Assembly (NCBI RefSeq): GCF_016862435.1 | Contig: NZ_BOMY01000002.1 | Coordinates: 599,640 to 663,639 of the forward strand | Reading direction: 5' to 3' | Length of the DNA: 64,000 bases | Source of the DNA: Paractinoplanes tereljensis | GTDB taxonomy: Bacteria; Actinomycetota; Actinomycetes; Mycobacteriales; Micromonosporaceae | Part shown: positions 26,629 through 36,942 of the stretch, one piece after another | Layout of the letters: each line of letters opens with the position of its first letter | Numbering within the stretch: the first letter of the stretch is position 1 | Notes under the pieces: generated by a model | Databases searched by the model: none | What the model was told of the DNA's origin: nothing | What the model saw: only the letters and a program-made list of their open reading frames with translations | Made by a program: the position numbers and the translations under genes

Positions 26629-28490
26629 TTGCCGCCCCCGATCGCCGGGACGTTCAGCGAGGCGAAGTCGAAGCGGTAGATGGCGATGTTCCCGCTGTCG
26701 TAGATCTTGATGGTCCACGGTGTGTGGTCGAACTTGGTGAGCTGACCGAGGGTGAACCCGGGCCGGCCGTTGTGCGCGATCGGCTCGTTGTTCTCGAAGT
26801 AGATGCCGATCTCCGGAACCTCCCGGGCCATCCGCCGGTCGACCACCAGATAGCCGAACCGCCACGCGCTGAGCTGCCCGATCAGGGCCGGGTTGACCGG
26901 CTGGCCGGGCTGGGTGAGGTAGACGTCGTAGGTGGGGAAGGTGACCGAGCCGGTGACCGGGTCCTGGCCGCCGAACGAGCCGAAGATCAGCCCGGAGTAA
27001 CGGTCGGCGACGATCCGCAGCCCGCGGCCCTGGGTCGCGCGCAGCCAGTCGGCCGCGGCGGCCACCTCGGGGATGAGCGCGCGGGTGTCCGAGCCGTACA
27101 CCGGCGGGCCGGGGAACCGGTAGGACGGGTTCATCCCGGCCGCGGTGTTGCCGACCATGACGATCGCGAACACGGTGAGCAGCGCGGCGGCCGCCTTTCC
27201 GGCCCACCGGTCGAGCAGCCGGACCGCGAGCGGCGCCACCACCAGGGCGATGCCGAGGTAGCTGAACGCCCAGGACCGGCGGGCGCCCTCGGCCCCGGAC
27301 GGGGTCAGGATCAGCAGGACGGCCGGGAAGTAGCAGACGCCGAGCACCAGCATGGCCAGCGCCAGCGGATCGCGGTTCCGCGTCCGGTACAGGTGGACGG
27401 CGGCCGCGGTCATCGCGGCCAGCGCGCAGCCCTGCGCGACGAACGCGGTCTTCTGCTCCCACCACGGCGCGATCGACTGCTTGAACAGCGTGCGGCCGCT
27501 CTCCCCGTTGTCGCTGAACATCCCGGCGAACTGGTTGAGCGCCTTGGCCAGGTAGGGATCGAGGTATCCGGCGGTCTTCGGCGCCACCCACAGCAGCCAG
27601 GACGTGGTCAGCACCGCGGCGGTCAGGGTCAGCAGCCAGGCCGTCGCGGCCACCGCGTCGCGCCGTTTGATCGTCGCCGCCACCGCGATGATCAGCATGG
27701 TGGCGATCAGGCCGAGCGCGGTCAGGTGGTGGGTGACCACGGTGGCCGCGATAAGCAGCACCGCGATCGGCGCCTTGGCCGGCGCACGCATCGCCCGGAC
27801 CAGCGCGACAAGCGTCCACACCCACAGGGCGATGGCCAGCGACTCATAGCCGAACTGGGTGTCGAAGAACAGAAAAGAGCTGTTCAGGCCGTACGCGAGG
27901 GCGGCGATCGCGGCGGTCCGGCCGTCCCGCCAGATCTCCTGGGCCAGCACGGTCACGCCCAGCACCAGCAGCAGGTGCGCGCCGATCAGCACGGCCAGCG
28001 CGGCATGCCACACCGAGATCCCGGTGAGCGAGGCGACCGAGGCCACCGCGGAGTGCAGTCCGGGGAAGTCGCCGACCACCCGGACGATCGGGTTCGCCTC
28101 GAACAGCCGGCCGTCGAGCAGGATCTCGCGGCTCTGCCGCCAATGCGCGAACTCGTCGTGGTACAGCGGACCGGTCGGGTTGCGCAGGAGTTTGGGCAGG
28201 TAGGTGAAGCAGGCGTACGCGACGATCACGGCCAGCCGCAGCCGGGAGCTGGTCGCCCGCCGCCCGGCCCAGTACGCGGCGGGCAGCGTGAAGACCAGCA
28301 TGCCGAGCCAGAACAGCTCGAACGGCCGGCCGTGCCCCCACTCGGCGGCCCGGTCCGCCGCGACCAGCGCCACCGCCCCGGCCGCACCCGCGACCGTCAG
28401 CGAGACGGCGCACCAGACGGCGCTGTGATCCCGGCCCGGGGCGGGCTCGGCGGTTTCCGGTAGTACGGCGGCGGGCGCGGTCAGGGTCAT
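26625..28490 (-). CDS. Polytopic membrane protein, GT-C-like glycosyltransferase candidate
   Basis: A 621-residue protein with about 11-12 membrane helices followed by a soluble C-terminal domain of roughly 150 residues. The first large extracytoplasmic loop has LYHDEFAHWRQSREILLDG, an acidic DE pair in the position used by GT-C enzymes that take lipid-linked sugars. Several paired aromatic/His loops follow (VVTHHLTALG). Start ATG 28490 overlaps the preceding GT4 stop by 4 bases (ATGA). It may glycosylate lipid-linked intermediates outside the membrane. A polymerase role is an alternative. No family was recognised by a full signature, so function is inferred from topology and operon. Confidence 0.65.
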   Translation of the reverse strand: MTLTAPAAVLPETAEPAPGRDHSAVWCAVSLTVAGAAGAVALVAADRAAEWGHGRPFELFWLGMLVFTLPAAYWAGRRATSSRLRLAVIVAYACFTYLPKLLRNPTGPLYHDEFAHWRQSREILLDGRLFEANPIVRVVGDFPGLHSAVASVASLTGISVWHAALAVLIGAHLLLVLGVTVLAQEIWRDGRTAAIAALAYGLNSSFLFFDTQFGYESLAIALWVWTLVALVRAMRAPAKAPIAVLLIAATVVTHHLTALGLIATMLIIAVAATIKRRDAVAATAWLLTLTAAVLTTSWLLWVAPKTAGYLDPYLAKALNQFAGMFSDNGESGRTLFKQSIAPWWEQKTAFVAQGCALAAMTAAAVHLYRTRNRDPLALAMLVLGVCYFPAVLLILTPSGAEGARRSWAFSYLGIALVVAPLAVRLLDRWAGKAAAALLTVFAIVMVGNTAAGMNPSYRFPGPPVYGSDTRALIPEVAAAADWLRATQGRGLRIVADRYSGLIFGSFGGQDPVTGSVTFPTYDVYLTQPGQPVNPALIGQLSAWRFGYLVVDRRMAREVPEIGIYFENNEPIAHNGRPGFTLGQLTKFDHTPWTIKIYDSGNIAIYRFDFASLNVPAIGGGK

Positions 28491-29599
28491 CGGTCGGCGG
28501 CTCCCGCTCGATGTTGGATCAGTCGCACCCGCGGCGCGACGCTCGCGTAGACCTCCCGGGTCTCCAGCACTACGTCGCTCCAGGTGGGCAGCGGATGGTG
28601 GCCGAGGTCGGCCCGCTCGGTGGCGGCCGCGACCCGCAGCGCGTCGGCCAGCGCGACCTCGTCGTCCGGGTTGACCAGCCAGAGCGGCACACCGGAACCG
28701 GCCATCACGGCCAGTTCCCGGTGTGCCGGGATGAACGACGCCACGGTCGGCAGGCCGGCCGCGAGCGCGTCGGCCACCGTCATCCCGAACGCCTCGTGCG
28801 CCGAGGCCGAGATCGCGGCGGCGGCCGCCGCCATCCGGGCCGCGAACGCGTCCTCGGGCAGCCGCCCGTGGAACCGCACCCGGTCGGACAGGTCCAGCCG
28901 GCGAACCAGCTGCTCCAGCTCGTCCCGGGCCGGGCCGGCACCGACCACGTCCAGCCGGTGCTCGTCGCTCAGGTGAGTCATCGCCCGGATCACCCGGTCG
29001 ACCCGCTTGTACCGCTCGAGCCGGCCGACGCACAGGATGCCCCGGCCGGGCTCGTCGATGGGTTCGGCCGCCCGGGCCGGGTCGGTCCCGTTGGGAATGA
29101 CCACGATCCGGTCCCGGGCCTCCGGGAAGTGCCGGACCAGCAACTCCCGCTCGGCGTGGGTGACCGCGATCAGCCGGCTGGACCGGGCCACCACCCGCCG
29201 GCCGACCGGCCGGTAGATCGGGTGCAGCGCCCGGCGCAGCAGGCTGTGCCCGGTGCCGTGGTAGTGCGGGGTGAAGACCAGCGGGGTCCGGTTGGTCAGC
29301 GCCGCCGGCACCGCGGCGAGGGCGTGGTAACTGTGCGCGTGCAGCACGTCGTAGTGACCGGCGTGCCCGCGCAGGTAGTGCCAGAGGGCGAGGGAGAAGC
29401 GGTAGTTGGAGGCGGCCACGGTGAGCGGGAAGCGCCGCACCAGCACCCCGTCGATCGTCTCGTCGGTGCTCACCGCGTGCTGGGTGAGCACTTCGACCTC
29501 GTCGCCGGCCGCGACCAGAGCCGCGCAGAGCCGGCGAGCGTGCGTCTCCACGCCACCCACCTCCGGGTGATAGGCGCTGGTGACGACGCCGATCCTCAC
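28487..29599 (-). CDS. GT4-family glycosyltransferase
   Basis: A 370-residue GT-B glycosyltransferase. It opens MRIGVVTSAYHPEVGGVETH, the GT4 glycine loop, and contains DVLHAHSYHALA in the first domain, ILCVGRLERYKRVDRVIRAM at the start of the donor domain, and SASAHEAFGMTVADALAAG as the EX7E-type site (the second acid is Asp here). The residue pattern resembles mannosyl- or glucosyltransferases but does not fix the sugar. The start overlaps the GT2 gene stop by 4 bases, and the stop overlaps the GT-C-like start by 4, so the three should be translationally coupled. Confidence 0.9.
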   Translation of the reverse strand: MRIGVVTSAYHPEVGGVETHARRLCAALVAAGDEVEVLTQHAVSTDETIDGVLVRRFPLTVAASNYRFSLALWHYLRGHAGHYDVLHAHSYHALAAVPAALTNRTPLVFTPHYHGTGHSLLRRALHPIYRPVGRRVVARSSRLIAVTHAERELLVRHFPEARDRIVVIPNGTDPARAAEPIDEPGRGILCVGRLERYKRVDRVIRAMTHLSDEHRLDVVGAGPARDELEQLVRRLDLSDRVRFHGRLPEDAFAARMAAAAAAISASAHEAFGMTVADALAAGLPTVASFIPAHRELAVMAGSGVPLWLVNPDDEVALADALRVAAATERADLGHHPLPTWSDVVLETREVYASVAPRVRLIQHRAGAADR

Positions 29600-30414
29600 C
29601 GGGCGTGCTCCGCGGTTTTCACCGCGCTACGGCGCCGCGGCCACTCCCGGGCGATGGTCCGCAGCACCCGCAGGCCGTCGGTCATCGCGTTGAGGTTGCT
29701 CTCGCCGTGGATGCGGGCCTGTTCGAAGCTGGGCACCTCGATGATGTGCAGCCGGGCCCGGGCCGCCCGCAGGTTCAGCAGGGTCTCGATCTCGAAGCCG
29801 TCACCCCACAGCCGGCCGTCGCCGTCCGGCCGTGGCGACGTCGAGTCCAGGCCGAAGACGTCGAGGTGCCGGGCCCAGAACGCGTTGTAGCCGTAACAGA
29901 GGTCGCTGTAGCGGGTGCGGAACATGGTGTTGACCAGCAGGCTCAGGCACTTGTTGCCGGCCCGGCGCAGCGCGGTGATGTCGGCGCTGCCGCCCGAGCC
30001 GTGGAACCGGGAGCCCTTCGCGAAGTCGGCGCCGGCGCGCAGAGCCGCGATGAAGCTCGGGATCTCGCGCGGATCGGTCGAGCCATCCGCGTCGATCATC
30101 ACCAGGATGTCTCCGGTCGCCGCCGCGAACCCGCAGGCCAGGGCATTGCCCTTGCCGCGCCGGTTCTGGGTGACGACCCGGATGCCGGGCATCAGCCGGC
30201 GGGCGACCTCGACCGTGTCGTCCGTTGAGCCCCCGTCAACGAGGATCACCTCGTCGACCTCGGGCAGTGCCGCCATTACATGCGGCAGGTTTCGCGCCTC
30301 GTTGAGCGCCGGAATGATCACGCTGACGAGTGGTTCACTCGCATCCACCACGGAAGGCGGTGGCAGCTCGATTCCCGTTCCGGCCGATGGCTCAACGTAG
30401 GGGACCGTGGACAT
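29596..30414 (-). CDS. GT2-family glycosyltransferase (dolichol-phosphate sugar synthase-like), first gene of the glycan operon
   Basis: A 272-residue GT-A fold enzyme. It has VSVIIPALNEARNLPHVM at the N-terminus, EVILVDGGSTDDTVEVA for UDP/GDP binding, and the metal-binding DxD in LVMIDADGS. The later KGSRF and GYNAFWAR segments match the polyprenyl-phosphate sugar transferase group. It has no C-terminal membrane helices, so it is probably peripheral. Such enzymes charge polyprenyl phosphate with a sugar, which would feed the GT-C-like membrane protein encoded two genes downstream. It is the promoter-proximal gene; 99 bases separate it from the lectin gene. Confidence 0.88.
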   Translation of the reverse strand: MSTVPYVEPSAGTGIELPPPSVVDASEPLVSVIIPALNEARNLPHVMAALPEVDEVILVDGGSTDDTVEVARRLMPGIRVVTQNRRGKGNALACGFAAATGDILVMIDADGSTDPREIPSFIAALRAGADFAKGSRFHGSGGSADITALRRAGNKCLSLLVNTMFRTRYSDLCYGYNAFWARHLDVFGLDSTSPRPDGDGRLWGDGFEIETLLNLRAARARLHIIEVPSFEQARIHGESNLNAMTDGLRVLRTIAREWPRRRSAVKTAEHAR

Positions 30415-30466
30415 GACAGTTCTCCAAGGCTCGGTCGTGCGATGACGTGCGGGCGGGCAGGCACGG

Positions 30467-30496
30467 CCGGTACCGCAGGGATCCGCGGTACCGGCG
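30467..30496 (-). terminator. Hairpin terminator after the lectin gene
   Basis: A perfect 11-base stem (30467-30477 with 30486-30496) and 8-base loop lie 18 bases past the lectin stop and before the glycan operon start. It would separate the two transcription units. Confidence 0.7.
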
Positions 30497-30513
30497 GCGC
30501 GTAATTGGTCCGG

Positions 30514-31308
30514 TCAGCCTGCGGAGCCCTGGACCGACCAGGAGTAGATGTCCTGCTTCGACAGGGCGCTGCCGGTGGCGGCGGTGAAACCGACCCAGGC
30601 CGAGAAGTCACCGACCTCGCCGGCCAGGTCGACGTTGTCCTTGAGCGCCAGCTGCTCCTCGGACCCGGCCCGCAGCGACTTCACGTACACCCGGATGTCG
30701 TTGGTGAAGGCGTCGTAGCTGACCCGGGCCTGGAACGGCCGCCCGTACAGCGGGATCGACGGCTCGGCGATGCTGTGGTGCGTGTCGGCGTCGCCGCCCA
30801 GCACCACGGCGAGGTGGTTGCTGTTCGGGTCGGGCGAGTTCTGGAAGGTGTCGAACTCGACGGCCACGCTCTTCTTGATGCCGCGGTAACCGAGACCGCC
30901 GCCCCAGCCGCCGAGCGCGCGCGGGCCCTCGGTCTGCACCAGGAACGCGATGCCGTCCGCGCCCGGTGCACCGTGGTGCAGGTAGACCTTGAAGGTCGAT
31001 TCGAACGAGTCGGTCAGGTCGACCTTCTGCTTGTCCCAGGCCGAACCGGCCTGCCGGAACCCGCCGGCGCTGAGCCGGAGGATCCGCTGTCGCATGCTCC
31101 CGGACGAGGTGATGATGTCCGCGGTGCCGTTGCGGTCGAGCGTCTTGGAGGCGCCGGAGAACGTCTGGTAATCGATCAGATCGTCGCCGTCGGCGCCGAA
31201 CGCGTTGGCGGGCGCCGTGGCGACCGCTAGCGAGAAGGTGAGAGCGGCCAATAGGCCGCCGCGTGCGACTCGCGAAGAACGTGAAGAGAACACGGTTCTG
31301 CGCTCCAT
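30514..31308 (-). CDS. Secreted L-type (legume-like) lectin domain protein
   Basis: A 264-residue exported protein. The N-terminus is basic and hydrophobic (ARGGLLAALTFSLAVATAPANA), with likely cleavage after ANA near residue 37. The mature part is one L-type lectin beta-sandwich: GADGIAFLVQTEGP carries the sugar-contacting Asp, and SVAVEFDTFQN followed by DPNSNHLAVV is the metal-binding loop block. No catalytic residues or anchor are visible. It lies just upstream of the exopolysaccharide operon on the same strand, so binding of the organism's own glycan, or of foreign glycans, is possible but unproven. Confidence 0.8.
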   Translation of the reverse strand: MERRTVFSSRSSRVARGGLLAALTFSLAVATAPANAFGADGDDLIDYQTFSGASKTLDRNGTADIITSSGSMRQRILRLSAGGFRQAGSAWDKQKVDLTDSFESTFKVYLHHGAPGADGIAFLVQTEGPRALGGWGGGLGYRGIKKSVAVEFDTFQNSPDPNSNHLAVVLGGDADTHHSIAEPSIPLYGRPFQARVSYDAFTNDIRVYVKSLRAGSEEQLALKDNVDLAGEVGDFSAWVGFTAATGSALSKQDIYSWSVQGSAG

Positions 31309-31380
31309 TTCGGATGAATTGCCCCACTTGGACGTGGCCTAAGGTAGGACAGTGCGCAGAGCCGCGTAAGCGAGTCTGGG

Positions 31381-32499
31381 TTATTTACCTCTAATTGGAC
31401 TTATCCGGCCCTGTGCCCACCGGTGGAACTCCGCGATGTGGTGCTCGCTCGGCACCAGCACCCCGCCCTCGGCGTACGCCCGGGAGCTCATCCCCGGCTG
31501 GCAGCGTTCGCAGGCCTCGAAATCCTGCCGGTTCACCCGGTCGAACAACTCCACCGAGCGGGACAGGTCGGCCCCCGACGCGACCACCTCTGGTAGATAC
31601 AGCCAATCGCACTCGACGATCGTCCGGTCCACCGCCACCGGGTACATCCGGTGGAAGATCACGTGGTCGGGCACCAGGTTGACGAAGACCTGCGGCTTGA
31701 TGGTGATCGCGTAGTAGCGGCGGTCCTGCTCCTGCGCGATCGTCGAGATCGTCGAGAGACCCGCGCTGCCGTCCACCGTGAAGCCCTGCACGTCCCGGCC
31801 GAACTCGGCGCCGTGACCGACGTAGTACTGCGCCGCGTACCCACCGGCGAACTCGGGCAGCACGTGCACCAGTTCCGGGTGGATGGTCGAGCAGTGGTAG
31901 CACTCCATGAAGTTCTCGATGATCAGTTTCCAGTTGGCCTTTACGTCGTACCGGATCCGGCGGCCCACGGTGAGCGCATCCAGGCCGTATCGCTCGATCG
32001 AGCCGAGGTCGCCGAGCCGTTCCACGCAGGCGCCCATCACGTCGTCCTCGAACGACGGCGGCTGTTCGGCCAGGCAAACCCAGACATAACCCAGCCATTC
32101 CCGTACGGATACCTTGCGCAAGCCGTACTCGACCCGGTCCACGTCCGGCATCTTCACCAGGTTGGGCGCGGCCACCAGCTTGCCGTCCAGGTCATACGCC
32201 CAGGCGTGGTACATGCAGCGGAAGGTGCGCTTCACCGCGCCGCTCTCCTCGACGCTCAGCTTCGCGCCGCGGTGCCGGCAGACGTTGAGGAACGCCCGCG
32301 CCGCGCCGTCCGCGGCCCGGGTGAGCAGCACACTCTCCCGGCCCACCTCGACCGTCCGGAACGCGCCCGGCGTCGCGATGTCCTCGCCGCGCGCAGCGCA
32401 GAACCACATCTGCTCGAAGATCAGTTCCTGCTCGGCCGCGAAGATCGACGGGTCGGTGTAGTAGGACCCGGCCAGGGTGGGGATCAGCGACGAGGTCAC
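31381..32499 (-). CDS. Rieske-type oxygenase, probable glycine betaine monooxygenase (GbcA-like)
   Basis: A 372-residue terminal oxygenase. The Rieske [2Fe-2S] ligands are in CRHRGAK and CMYHAWAYD. The mononuclear iron site is in [16 protein letters not shown]. It starts with GTG 32499, which overlaps the sarcosine oxidase stop by 4 bases, with GGAGG in front. GbcA-type enzymes demethylate glycine betaine to dimethylglycine and formaldehyde. The neighbouring dimethylglycine and sarcosine oxidases make that role much more likely than choline monooxygenase. The expected ferredoxin-reductase partner (GbcB) is not in the operon. Confidence 0.85.
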   Translation of the reverse strand: MTSSLIPTLAGSYYTDPSIFAAEQELIFEQMWFCAARGEDIATPGAFRTVEVGRESVLLTRAADGAARAFLNVCRHRGAKLSVEESGAVKRTFRCMYHAWAYDLDGKLVAAPNLVKMPDVDRVEYGLRKVSVREWLGYVWVCLAEQPPSFEDDVMGACVERLGDLGSIERYGLDALTVGRRIRYDVKANWKLIIENFMECYHCSTIHPELVHVLPEFAGGYAAQYYVGHGAEFGRDVQGFTVDGSAGLSTISTIAQEQDRRYYAITIKPQVFVNLVPDHVIFHRMYPVAVDRTIVECDWLYLPEVVASGADLSRSVELFDRVNRQDFEACERCQPGMSSRAYAEGGVLVPSEHHIAEFHRWAQGRISPIRGK

Positions 32500-33644
32500 A
32501 GTTTTCCTCCGGTCAGCCGGCGGGGATCGAACAGGGTGATCGGGTGCACGGTCGCACCGCAGGTCGCCAGGTCGGCCACGATCTCGCCGACCACCGGCAC
32601 GAACTTGAAGCCGTGCCCGGAGAAACCGCAGGCCACGGTGACCGCCTCGTGCGCCGGGTGGCGGCTGATGACGAAGTGCTCGTCGGGCGTGGTGCTGTAC
32701 ATGCACGGCTCGCCGCGGAGGAACTCGCCGGGCAGGTCCGGCAGCCGCTGACCGCAGTACTCGACCATCTCGGCGATCTCGGCCGGGTGCACCTCGGTGT
32801 CCAGGGTGTCCGGCGTGGTCGGGGTCCCGCGCCGGAAGAAGGCGATCTTGGCGCCGCCGTCCGGGCCATCGATGGCCGGGAAGCCGTAGATCTGGTCGCC
32901 GCTGACGTCCTCCCAGATGTAGATCGGGTGCCGGTCCGGCTGGAAGGGGGCCACCCCGCCGCGCGGCCGGAACCAGAACTGCACCAGCCGCTCGATCGAG
33001 AACGGCACGCCCAGGTCGGCGAGCAGCTCCGGGGCCCACGGTCCGGGCGTGATCACCAGTTGGCCGGCGGTGTAGCTGCCCTTCGCGGTGGTCACCCGCA
33101 CCCCGTCGCCGGCCGCCTCCCAGCTGGTCATCGGCTCGTGGAAGCGCAGGTCGGCGCCCCGCTTCGCGGCCACCTCGAGGTTCGCCGCGACGGTCGCCTC
33201 CGGTCGGACGAAGCCGGCCTTGGCCTCGTACAGGGCGATCTCGTCGGGTTTGGGGGCCAGGGTCGGGAAGCGGCGGCGGATCTCGCCGGCGTCGAGGATC
33301 TCGTGCTGGAGACCCCACTGCTCGGCGCTGGCCCGGCTGCCGGCCACCGTCCGGGTGTCCGGATGGCCGATCATCAGCCCGCCGGTCAGCGTGATCACGT
33401 CCCGGCCGGAGTCGGTCGCCAGCTGGTCGAACAGGTCGTAGGCGCGGAGCAGCAGCGGGACGTACTCGGGACTCTCGAAATACGACTGCCGGGTGATCCG
33501 GGAACCGCCGTGACTGGCGCCGCGATCGTGCGCCGGACCGTATTTCTCCAGGCCGAGCACCTTGGTGCCGCGGCTGGCCAGCTGCAGCGCGGTGGCACTG
33601 CCCATGCCACCAAGACCAACAACGATGACATCGTACGCGGACAA
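32496..33644 (-). CDS. Monomeric sarcosine oxidase / N-methyl amino acid oxidase
   Basis: A 382-residue FAD enzyme of the MSOX/SolA family. The dinucleotide-binding loop is [15 protein letters not shown] (6-20). The substrate and flavin segment [15 protein letters not shown] follows. Cys314 in [14 protein letters not shown] corresponds to the cysteine that binds FAD covalently in monomeric sarcosine oxidase. It oxidises sarcosine to glycine and formaldehyde with release of hydrogen peroxide. In this operon it would complete removal of the third methyl group of betaine. It lies 10 bases after the dimethylglycine oxidase gene and is coupled to the Rieske gene. Confidence 0.92.
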   Translation of the reverse strand: MSAYDVIVVGLGGMGSATALQLASRGTKVLGLEKYGPAHDRGASHGGSRITRQSYFESPEYVPLLLRAYDLFDQLATDSGRDVITLTGGLMIGHPDTRTVAGSRASAEQWGLQHEILDAGEIRRRFPTLAPKPDEIALYEAKAGFVRPEATVAANLEVAAKRGADLRFHEPMTSWEAAGDGVRVTTAKGSYTAGQLVITPGPWAPELLADLGVPFSIERLVQFWFRPRGGVAPFQPDRHPIYIWEDVSGDQIYGFPAIDGPDGGAKIAFFRRGTPTTPDTLDTEVHPAEIAEMVEYCGQRLPDLPGEFLRGEPCMYSTTPDEHFVISRHPAHEAVTVACGFSGHGFKFVPVVGEIVADLATCGATVHPITLFDPRRLTGGKL

Positions 33645-33654
33645 ATGGTGCTCC

Positions 33655-35982
33655 TTACCGGCGTAATCTCTCGTGCTTGGGATCGAAGAGCGGCTCGGCG
33701 GTCACGGTGGCCCGCAACCGCCGATCGAAGTAGCCGATCTCGACCTCGGTGCCCGGCTCGTTCACCGGGAGCCAGGCGTAGGCGATCGGTGCCCCGATGG
33801 TGTGCCCGAAGGCCGCGCTCGTGACGTGCCCGACCGGCTGCCCGTCGAGGTAGACCGGCTCGCGGCCGAGCGGCACGGCGTCCGGGTCGGCCAGCACCAG
33901 GCAGGTCAGCTTCCGGTCGGCCGGTTCCCGCTTGTCCCCGCTCACGGCAAAGCCCAGGCCGGCCTGCCACGGGTCGTCCTCGGTGGTCATGTCGACGCCC
34001 CAGGCGCGGTAGCCCTTCTCCAGGCGCAGGCTGGTGAAGGCGTGCCGGCCGGCCGCGATCAGGCCGTGGTCCCGGCCGGCTTCCCACAGCGTGTCCCACA
34101 ACTGGCGGCCGTAGTCGGCCCGGGTGTAGATCTCCCAGCCCAGCTCACCGACGTACGACAAACGCAGCATGCTCACCGGGACCGAACCGACGAAGCCCTC
34201 GCGGCACTGGAAGTACTTGAAGGCTTGGTTTGTCACATCGATGTCGGTCAGGTTTTCTACTACCTCGCGGGCCTTCGGCCCCCAGAGGCCGACACCGCAG
34301 GTGCCGCCGGTGATGTCGCGGACCGTGACGTTCGCCGGGGCCTGCCGCAACAGCCAGTCCAGGTCGAGCGGGCCGTTGACGCCGACCTGGAAACGATGCT
34401 CGCCGAGCCGGGCCACGGTGATGTCGCTGCGGATGCCGCCGGCCTGGTCGAGCAGCAGCGTATAGATCACCGTGCCGACCGGCCGGTCGACGTTTCCGCT
34501 GGTCAACCCCTGCAGGAAGTCGACCGGGCCTTCTATGTGCAATCTCGTCAGCGGGGTCATGTCGTAGAGGGCGACGTTCTCCCGAGTCAGGCGAGCTTCG
34601 GTCCCCGCGATCGACGACCAGTGCCGGGCCGACCATGCGTCGCGGCTTGTTTCCTGCGGCGGGTTCGCCGCGTACCAGAGCGGACGCTCCCAGCCGGCCG
34701 CCTCGCCGAAGACCGCGCCCAACTCCTTCTGCCGCTCGTAGAACGGGCTCACCCGCAGCTCGCGAACGGACGGCGGGTCGAGCGGATGGATGATGTCGTA
34801 GACCTCGACGAAGCTGCGGATCGCCCGCTCTTTGACGTAGGCGGGCGCGAGTTGCGCCGGGTCGAACCGGTTGAGGTCGCATTCGTGCAGGTCGGTCTCC
34901 GGGCGGCCGGTGACCATCCACTCCGCGACGGCTTTCGCCGCGCCCGCCGAGTGGGTGACCCAGATGGCCTCGGCCGTCCAGAAGCCCTGCAGTTCCCGGG
35001 ACTCGCCGAGCAGCGGGAAGCCGTCGGCGGTGAACGAGAAGACGCCGTTGAAGCCGTCCGTTCGCTCGGTCGCCCGCAGAACCGGCAGCAGGTCCCCGGC
35101 CGCCTGCCAGGACTCGGCAAAAGTGTCGGGGGTGAAGGCCATCATCGACGGGTGCGCACCGCCGGGCAGGTCGTCGAGGTCCACCGGCATCGGCTCGTGG
35201 AGATACGACCCGATGCCGAGGGTGTCGCCGTGCGCCCGGAAATACAGGTCGCGGTCCTGGTGGCGCACGATCGGCAGGTCATCGGCCGCGCCGACCGGCC
35301 CGGTGTGCACATATTGGTGGGCCATCGGCAGCAGCGGGATCGGCACCCCGGCCAGCTCGCCGATGCGCGGCCCCCAGAAACCGGCGCAGCTCACCACGAT
35401 CTCGGCCGGGTAATCCCCGCCGGTGGTGCGCGCGCCGACCACCCGGCCGCCCATCTGCAGGATCTCCACCACCTCGGCGCCCCCGACGAACCGGGCGCCG
35501 CGGGCGACCGCCCGGCCGGCCTGGAACTCGCAGGCTTTCACCGCGAGCGCCAGGCCGTCCGTCGGCACGTGCAGGCCGCCGAGCACCTTGCTCGGCTCTT
35601 CTTTGCCAAGAAGCGGGAAGAGACGCGCGCACTCGGCCGGGTCGACGATCGCCGAGCCGATCCCCCACGACTGGCCGTAACCGAAACGGCGATGCAGCTC
35701 GGCCAGCCGCTCCGGGGTGGTGGCCACCTCGAGGCTGCCGACCGAGCGGAAACAGTCGAGCTCGGCCAGCTTCTGGACGGTGTACTGCGCCATTCGCGCC
35801 ATCGTCCGCGACGGGTTGGTCTGGAAGACCAGACCCGGCGCGTGCGAGCTGGACCCGCCGGTCACGAACAGCGGGCCCCGCTCCAGCACGGTGACCTCGG
35901 TCCACCCGCGCGCGGTCAGCTCATCGGCGAGCGCGCACCCGACGATGCCGGCGCCGATGATGACGACCTTCGGTCCTGGCAT
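33655..35982 (-). CDS. Dimethylglycine oxidase / dehydrogenase-like FAD and folate enzyme
   Basis: A 775-residue two-part protein. The N-terminal half is a D-amino-acid-oxidase-type FAD domain ([18 protein letters not shown]). His47 in SSSHAPGL sits at the position of the covalent flavin His in this family. From about residue 410 the chain is GcvT-like, with [19 protein letters not shown] and [18 protein letters not shown]. Relatives oxidise dimethylglycine and pass the methyl carbon to tetrahydrofolate as 5,10-methylene-THF. It is slightly shorter than the ~830-residue Arthrobacter enzyme. It lies 3 bases after the ProX gene, inside the betaine operon. A sarcosine dehydrogenase activity cannot be excluded. 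Confidence 0.9.
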   Translation of the reverse strand: MPGPKVVIIGAGIVGCALADELTARGWTEVTVLERGPLFVTGGSSSHAPGLVFQTNPSRTMARMAQYTVQKLAELDCFRSVGSLEVATTPERLAELHRRFGYGQSWGIGSAIVDPAECARLFPLLGKEEPSKVLGGLHVPTDGLALAVKACEFQAGRAVARGARFVGGAEVVEILQMGGRVVGARTTGGDYPAEIVVSCAGFWGPRIGELAGVPIPLLPMAHQYVHTGPVGAADDLPIVRHQDRDLYFRAHGDTLGIGSYLHEPMPVDLDDLPGGAHPSMMAFTPDTFAESWQAAGDLLPVLRATERTDGFNGVFSFTADGFPLLGESRELQGFWTAEAIWVTHSAGAAKAVAEWMVTGRPETDLHECDLNRFDPAQLAPAYVKERAIRSFVEVYDIIHPLDPPSVRELRVSPFYERQKELGAVFGEAAGWERPLWYAANPPQETSRDAWSARHWSSIAGTEARLTRENVALYDMTPLTRLHIEGPVDFLQGLTSGNVDRPVGTVIYTLLLDQAGGIRSDITVARLGEHRFQVGVNGPLDLDWLLRQAPANVTVRDITGGTCGVGLWGPKAREVVENLTDIDVTNQAFKYFQCREGFVGSVPVSMLRLSYVGELGWEIYTRADYGRQLWDTLWEAGRDHGLIAAGRHAFTSLRLEKGYRAWGVDMTTEDDPWQAGLGFAVSGDKREPADRKLTCLVLADPDAVPLGREPVYLDGQPVGHVTSAAFGHTIGAPIAYAWLPVNEPGTEVEIGYFDRRLRATVTAEPLFDPKHERLRR

Positions 35983-35985
35983 GTG

Positions 35986-36942
35986 TCAGCTCCCGGCCGG
36001 GATCCACGGCTTCCAGGTGGCTTCGTGCTCGTTGACCCACTTCTCGGCCGCCTGGTCGGCGCTCATGCCCTGGTTGGTGAGGTAATCCGAGACGAGGTTC
36101 TGGTCGTCGTTGGTCCACTTGAAGTTCTTGATCAGCTGGTAAGCGGTGCTGTTGGCGTCCGCGAACTTCTTGCTGACGATCTTGTCGAGGTCGTAATCGG
36201 GGTAATCGCAGGCGACCTTCTTGGGGTCCGCGTCGCACCCGGCGGTGTACGGCGGCAGCTTGATCCGGACGAACTTCTCCTGGGCGAACAGCCACTGCGG
36301 TTCGTAGAAGTAGAAGAGCAACGGCTTCTTCTGCGCCCCGGCCTGCTGGGCCGCCTTGATGATCGCCGCCTCGCTGCCGGAGAAGACGACGGTGTAATCC
36401 AGTTTCAGGTTGTTGATCAGCGCCACGTCGTTGGTGACGTAGGACGGGTCGCCGCCGAGCAACTGCCCCTTGCCCTTGGACTCCGAGGTCTTGAACAGAC
36501 TGGCGTACTTGTTGAGGTTCTTGTAATCGGTGATGTCCGGGTATTGGTCGACCATCCACTGCGGCACGTACCAGCCGATGATGCCCGTGTTGCCGGTCGA
36601 ACCGGCCTCCACCGCAACCTTCTTCTGCTCGATGTAGGTCTTCTTCAAATCGGCGTGACCCCAGTTCTCCAGGATCGCGTCGACCTCGCCGGTCTCGAAG
36701 CCCTGCCAGGAGATCTCCTCCTTGAGCTCCTTCTTCTCGACCGTGTAACCGAGCTTCTTCTCCAGCAGATAGGTGACGACGGCCGCGTCGGACTCGTACC
36801 CGACCCACGGGTTGACCGCCAGGTTGACGGTGCCCTTCGCCCCCGCGCTCGGCGTGGACTCCCCGGCATCCGAGGTGGCACCGCCGCAGGCGGCCAGGGT
36901 CAATATCAGAGCCGCCGAGGCGACTGTCCGCAATCTCATCAT
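35986..36942 (-). CDS. Glycine betaine/proline ABC transporter substrate-binding lipoprotein (ProX/OpuAC-like)
   Basis: A 318-residue exported lipoprotein. The signal peptide ends in the lipobox LAAC with Cys19. The mature sequence is an OpuAC domain: VNLAVNPWVGYESDAAVV near the start, VDAILENWGHADLK, GIIGWYVPQWMVD and EPQWLF. These hold the aromatic residues (Trp in NPWVG, NWGH, GWYVP and EPQWL) that cage the quaternary ammonium of betaine or choline. It is directly adjacent to the permease stop with no gap. Uptake of glycine betaine or choline to feed the oxidases encoded downstream fits well. Confidence 0.93.
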   Translation of the reverse strand: MMRLRTVASAALILTLAACGGATSDAGESTPSAGAKGTVNLAVNPWVGYESDAAVVTYLLEKKLGYTVEKKELKEEISWQGFETGEVDAILENWGHADLKKTYIEQKKVAVEAGSTGNTGIIGWYVPQWMVDQYPDITDYKNLNKYASLFKTSESKGKGQLLGGDPSYVTNDVALINNLKLDYTVVFSGSEAAIIKAAQQAGAQKKPLLFYFYEPQWLFAQEKFVRIKLPPYTAGCDADPKKVACDYPDYDLDKIVSKKFADANSTAYQLIKNFKWTNDDQNLVSDYLTNQGMSADQAAEKWVNEHEATWKPWIPAGS

